In this document: positions 5,357-7,386 of the stretch, piece by piece
How positions within the stretch are numbered: position 1 is the stretch's first letter
Layout: each line of letters starts with the position of its first letter
Assembly (NCBI GenBank): GCA_001916715.1
Contig: MNSZ01000053.1
Span: forward strand, 64,311-71,696
Direction: 5' to 3'
DNA length: 7,386 nucleotides
Source: Firmicutes bacterium CAG:24053_14
Lineage (GTDB): Bacteria; Bacillota; Clostridia; Oscillospirales; Oscillospiraceae
Translations under genes and position numbers: made by a program
The notes under the pieces: model-generated
What the model was told of the DNA's origin: nothing
Databases searched by the model: none
What the model saw: the letters and a program-made list of their open reading frames with translations, nothing else

Positions 5357-6259
5357 GCCAATCATCTTTGCCCGGTATTCATTCGGTGTGCATCCGGCCC
5401 GTTTCTTAAACAGGCGGCACAGGTGCTGCGGATATTGGAATCCCAGGGAATAAGCTATCTGGCTTACCGTATCCTGGGTGCCGGATATACGGTCCTTTGC
5501 TACTTCGATTATTTTCTCCTGAATATATTCCTGCGGAGTCTTTCCGGTTTCTTTTTTTAGCATGTCTCCGAAATAATTGGATGAGAGACACAATTTGTCG
5601 GCGAAGTGTTTCACCGAAGGGAGTCCGTCCCGCTCGGCGGCGGATCCTTCGAAATACTCGTCCAGCAACTGCTCGAAACGGGTCAGCACATCCCGGTTGC
5701 TTTTGCTGCGCGTGATAAACTGCCGTTCGTAAAAACGCATGCAGTAACCGAGCAGTAATTCGATATAGGTAGCAATCAGTGTTTTACTATGTTTGTCTAT
5801 ATCATGCTCCAGTTCTTTCCGTATGATTTTCAGACAATCCAAAATGATAGTCTGTTCCTCCCCGGATACGTGCAACGCTTCGTTGACTTCATACGAGAAA
5901 AAGGTGTAGTTCTTTATCGTTTTATTCAATGACGTGCCGCGAAGCAGGTCGGGATGGAAGATGATGCCATAGGCATCGGTTTGTATATGCCCGACTGTCG
6001 GCGTCGTCTCTGCTGTTTGTCCGGGAGCGAAACAGACGATGGTCCCTTCTTCGTAATCGTATTTCTGGCGGCCGTACTTGATGTCGCATGCCTTTTCCAG
6101 TTTTAAGAACAAGGCATACACTCCGTAATTAAAACGTATGGTGCCCACCGCGCGGGTCGCTTCATTGAGATTGATCACACTGACCAACGGATGCAGGGTT
6201 TCAAGACCGTACAAACGGTTATACTGATCTACATGATCCAAATAGAGTATCTTATCCAT
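5354..6259 (-). CDS. AraC-family transcriptional regulator, first gene of the regulator pair
   Basis: The 301-residue protein has an N-terminal ligand-binding-type domain (about 20-130), a helical dimerisation/linker segment (about 135-185) and an AraC/XylS DNA-binding domain (about 195-299). Its first HTH is at LPSVKHFADKLCLSSNYFGDML and its second at VSQIAYSLGFQYPQHLCRLFKK, closing with GCTPNEYR. The ATG at 6259 is chosen over a GTG at 6283 for two reasons. From this Met the distance to the conserved TLHP is 20 residues, as in the sister protein. A TAATTTTG -7 element at 6295-6288 would also place the transcript start near 6280, after the GTG. The gene is divergent from the exported DUF362 gene and shares its symmetric control region, so it is the best candidate to bind there. 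The inducer is unknown. Confidence 0.92.
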   Translation of the reverse strand: MDKILYLDHVDQYNRLYGLETLHPLVSVINLNEATRAVGTIRFNYGVYALFLKLEKACDIKYGRQKYDYEEGTIVCFAPGQTAETTPTVGHIQTDAYGIIFHPDLLRGTSLNKTIKNYTFFSYEVNEALHVSGEEQTIILDCLKIIRKELEHDIDKHSKTLIATYIELLLGYCMRFYERQFITRSKSNRDVLTRFEQLLDEYFEGSAAERDGLPSVKHFADKLCLSSNYFGDMLKKETGKTPQEYIQEKIIEVAKDRISGTQDTVSQIAYSLGFQYPQHLCRLFKKRAGCTPNEYRAKMIG

Positions 6260-6287
6260 ATTCTCTATGTCTTTATTTTTCACTGTA

Positions 6288-6295
6288 CAAAATTA
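6288..6295 (-). promoter_or_regulatory. -7 element for the araC operon
   Basis: TAATTTTG on the minus strand matches the Bacteroidota TAnnTTTG consensus. It implies a transcript start near 6280 and a leader of about 20 nt before the ATG at 6259. No good -33 box was found. Confidence 0.6.
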
Positions 6296-6316
6296 GAGGA
6301 TGATACGGATAATCCC

Positions 6317-6355
6317 ATAACCCCGATTACAGATAATATAACCCTGGCTACAGAT
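6317..6355 (+). repeat. Tandem direct repeat with a 21-bp period (putative AraC half-sites)
   Basis: Two 18-bp units, ATAACCCCGATTACAGAT (6317-6334) and ATAACCCTGGCTACAGAT (6338-6355), agree at 15 of 18 positions. They start 21 bp apart, two helical turns, so both would face the same side of the DNA, as is usual for AraC-family tandem half-sites. They lie just upstream of the araC -7 box. Confidence 0.75.
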
Positions 6356-6406
6356 TTATGCCGTTTTTTCCGGAAATCATGTAATTTGGGTTATCATATC
6401 TGTAAT
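6326..6406. repeat. Long-spaced inverted repeat of a 19-bp element
   Basis: ATTACAGATaatATAACCC (6326-6344) on the plus strand is matched on the minus strand by ATTACAGATatgATAACCC (6406-6388), 17 of 19 identical, with a 43-bp spacer. On the minus strand the right arm continues with aaATTACAtGAT (6387-6376), a further imperfect copy of the ATTACAGAT half, mirroring tggCTACAGAT on the left. Confidence 0.75.
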
Positions 6407-6436
6407 TCATCTACACTGTATTTTCAGGTATACGCT

Positions 6437-6444
6437 TAACTTTG
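6437..6444 (+). promoter_or_regulatory. -7 element for the DUF362 gene
   Basis: TAACTTTG matches TAnnTTTG perfectly. It implies a transcript start near 6451 and a leader of about 30 nt that is A-rich just before the ATG, with no Shine-Dalgarno, as is common in Bacteroidota. No clear TTTG lies 19-21 bp upstream. Confidence 0.65.
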
Positions 6445-6480
6445 TATCAGGAATCTGAAACTCTGAATCAATAAAATCAA

Positions 6481-7386
6481 ATGACAATGAAACGAATATC
6501 AACTATTATGATTGCAAGTTTGTTAGTTATGGGGACGACTGCCGTAGCACAGTCCGATCCGGTTCCCGGGAAAAACGGTAATAAGTATGTGCCTTACGAA
6601 GAGCGTACCGGCAACGAGTCCATCGTCTATTTCACGCGTAACCTTAGTGCTGAAGGACTTATCGAAGCATATGAACAGGTAAGTGCGGACATCAAGGGAC
6701 ATACCGGAGTGAAGCTGCATACCGGGGAGCAGAACGGACCGAACATTATCCCGCGGGAATGGGTTAAAGCCCTGTTCCGGAAAGATTTGTCTGATGCCAA
6801 CATCGTTGAAACCAATACCTATTACGAGGGCGACCGTTATACCACCGAACAACATCGGCGGACATTGGAAGTGAACGGCTGGACATTCTGTCCTGTAGAT
6901 ATTCTGGACGAAGAAGATACCCTGACATTACCTGTTCACGGTGGTAAATGGTTCGGAAAAATGTCAGTAGGCAGCCATACTACCGACTACAACTCCCTGG
7001 TGGTGCTTACCCATTTCAAAGGACATACACAAGGCGGTTTCGGCGGAAGCAACAAGAATATCGGTATCGGCTGTGCGGACGGGCGGATCGGAAAGGCCTG
7101 GATTCACACCACACCGGGACAGGATAACCAATGGGATATCCGTGAAGAGGAATTCATGGAACGCATGACCGAATCCACAAAGGCTGTCATCGATTACTTC
7201 GGCAAGCAAATCACGTATGTCAATGTGATGCGCAACATGTCGGTATCGTGCGATTGCGAGGGGGTGAATGCCGCTCCTGTCGTGACCCCGAATGTCGGTA
7301 TCCTTTCTTCTACCGATATTCTGGCTTTGGACCAGGCATGTGTGGATTTGGTATATGCCATGACCGAAGCCGAACACCATGATTTG
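6481..7386 (+). CDS. Exported DUF362 family protein (3' end outside the window)
   Basis: The frame stays open for 302 codons to the window edge. The N-terminus is a signal peptide: basic KR, a hydrophobic core (ISTIMIASLLVMGTTAVAQ) and a likely signal peptidase I site after AVA (residues 21-23). There is no lipobox Cys, so the protein should be periplasmic. The mature part fits DUF362: VYFTRNLSAEGLIEAYEQV, VKLHTGEQNGPN, NTYYEGDRYTTEQH, LVVLTHFKGHTQGGFGGSNKNIGIGCADGRIGKAWIH, then SVSCDCEGVNAAP, GILSSTDILALDQACVDLVY. DUF362 proteins are described as possible Fe-S or metal centre proteins; Cys residues in GIGCADG, SCDCEG and DQACVD are candidate ligands. Catalytic function is unknown. Relatives are roughly 330-350 residues, so a few dozen C-terminal residues are missing. 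Start is ATG 6481 or ATG 6487; the shorter form gives a more typical MKR signal start. It is probably regulated by the divergent AraC genes. Confidence 0.85.
   Translation, partial: MTMKRISTIMIASLLVMGTTAVAQSDPVPGKNGNKYVPYEERTGNESIVYFTRNLSAEGLIEAYEQVSADIKGHTGVKLHTGEQNGPNIIPREWVKALFRKDLSDANIVETNTYYEGDRYTTEQHRRTLEVNGWTFCPVDILDEEDTLTLPVHGGKWFGKMSVGSHTTDYNSLVVLTHFKGHTQGGFGGSNKNIGIGCADGRIGKAWIHTTPGQDNQWDIREEEFMERMTESTKAVIDYFGKQITYVNVMRNMSVSCDCEGVNAAPVVTPNVGILSSTDILALDQACVDLVYAMTEAEHHDL

Larger units (their letters stand above)
6260..6480. promoter_or_regulatory. Symmetric bidirectional control region between the araC pair and the DUF362 gene
   Basis: Both promoters have a Bacteroidota -7 box: TAATTTTG on the minus strand (6295-6288) and TAACTTTG on the plus strand (6437-6444). 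Neither has a clear TTTG -33 element at the expected 19-21 bp. Each -7 is preceded, exactly 31 bp upstream, by the outer end of an ATTACAGAT-n3-ATAACCC element. The two -7 boxes and the two elements share one centre of symmetry at about 6366. Weak -33 boxes plus upstream repeats fit activation by a bound regulator such as the AraC proteins. Confidence 0.65.

Noticed and set aside
5247..5715. Plus-strand open frames of 60-100 codons across the start of one AraC gene and the end of the other
   Set aside because: They are antisense to two clear AraC proteins, with no domain and no initiation signal.
6260..6283. GTG start at 6283 for the first AraC regulator (309 residues)
   Set aside because: It lies at or before the predicted transcript start, and the ATG at 6259 aligns exactly with the start of the sister protein.
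6317..6406. The repeats between the regulators and DUF362 as a CRISPR or transposon end
   Set aside because: There are only two or three degenerate units with no regular spacers, no transposase and no target duplication. Exact spacing to two -7 boxes points to operators.

Overview
The window joins two stretches that do not look as if they come from the same kind of genome. Bases 1 to about 4060 resemble a gut Clostridia (Firmicutes) chromosome: tightly packed, overlapping housekeeping genes with strong AGGAG-type ribosome binding sites. Bases from about 4060-4100 to 7386 look like Bacteroidota (Bacteroides/Parabacteroides type): promoters with the TAnnTTTG -7 element, an A-rich leader instead of a Shine-Dalgarno at the secreted-protein gene, and protein families typical of that phylum. 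The change falls inside one open reading frame, the 3' end of mltG, so an assembly chimera is the simplest explanation. All statements about neighbours should be kept within each half.

Left half. A 5'-truncated sirtuin deacylase (3-563) overlaps a WecG/TagA/CpsF glycosyltransferase (560-1300). That gene overlaps a thymidylate kinase-like gene (1287-1955), which overlaps a 5-formyltetrahydrofolate cyclo-ligase gene (about 1918-2487). The overlaps suggest one translationally coupled operon. On the opposite strand lies an easily missed 47-residue Cys/Gly-rich membrane protein gene (2523-2666), with its own ribosome binding site and a hairpin terminator. It is divergent from mltG (2825 onward), the membrane-anchored endolytic murein transglycosylase. 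The 158 bp between them hold two perfect short palindromes.

Seam. MltG is normal up to about residue 409 and then runs in frame into about 80 residues resembling the C-terminus of Bacteroidota DUF6266 proteins. A GC-rich hairpin region (4326-4381) follows.

Right half. Two related AraC-family regulators (5354-6259 and 4452-5345, minus strand, 8 bp apart) form an operon. Divergent from them is a gene for an exported DUF362-family protein (6481 to beyond the window end). The 221-bp region between them is two-fold symmetric about base 6366. A 19-bp element (17/19 identical between arms) occurs once on each strand, starting exactly 31 bp upstream of a TAnnTTTG -7 box on each side. An additional copy lies at a 21-bp period on the left arm. 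This looks like a bidirectional promoter controlled by one or both AraC proteins, and it is the most interesting signal in the window. No tRNA, rRNA, CRISPR array or insertion sequence was seen.
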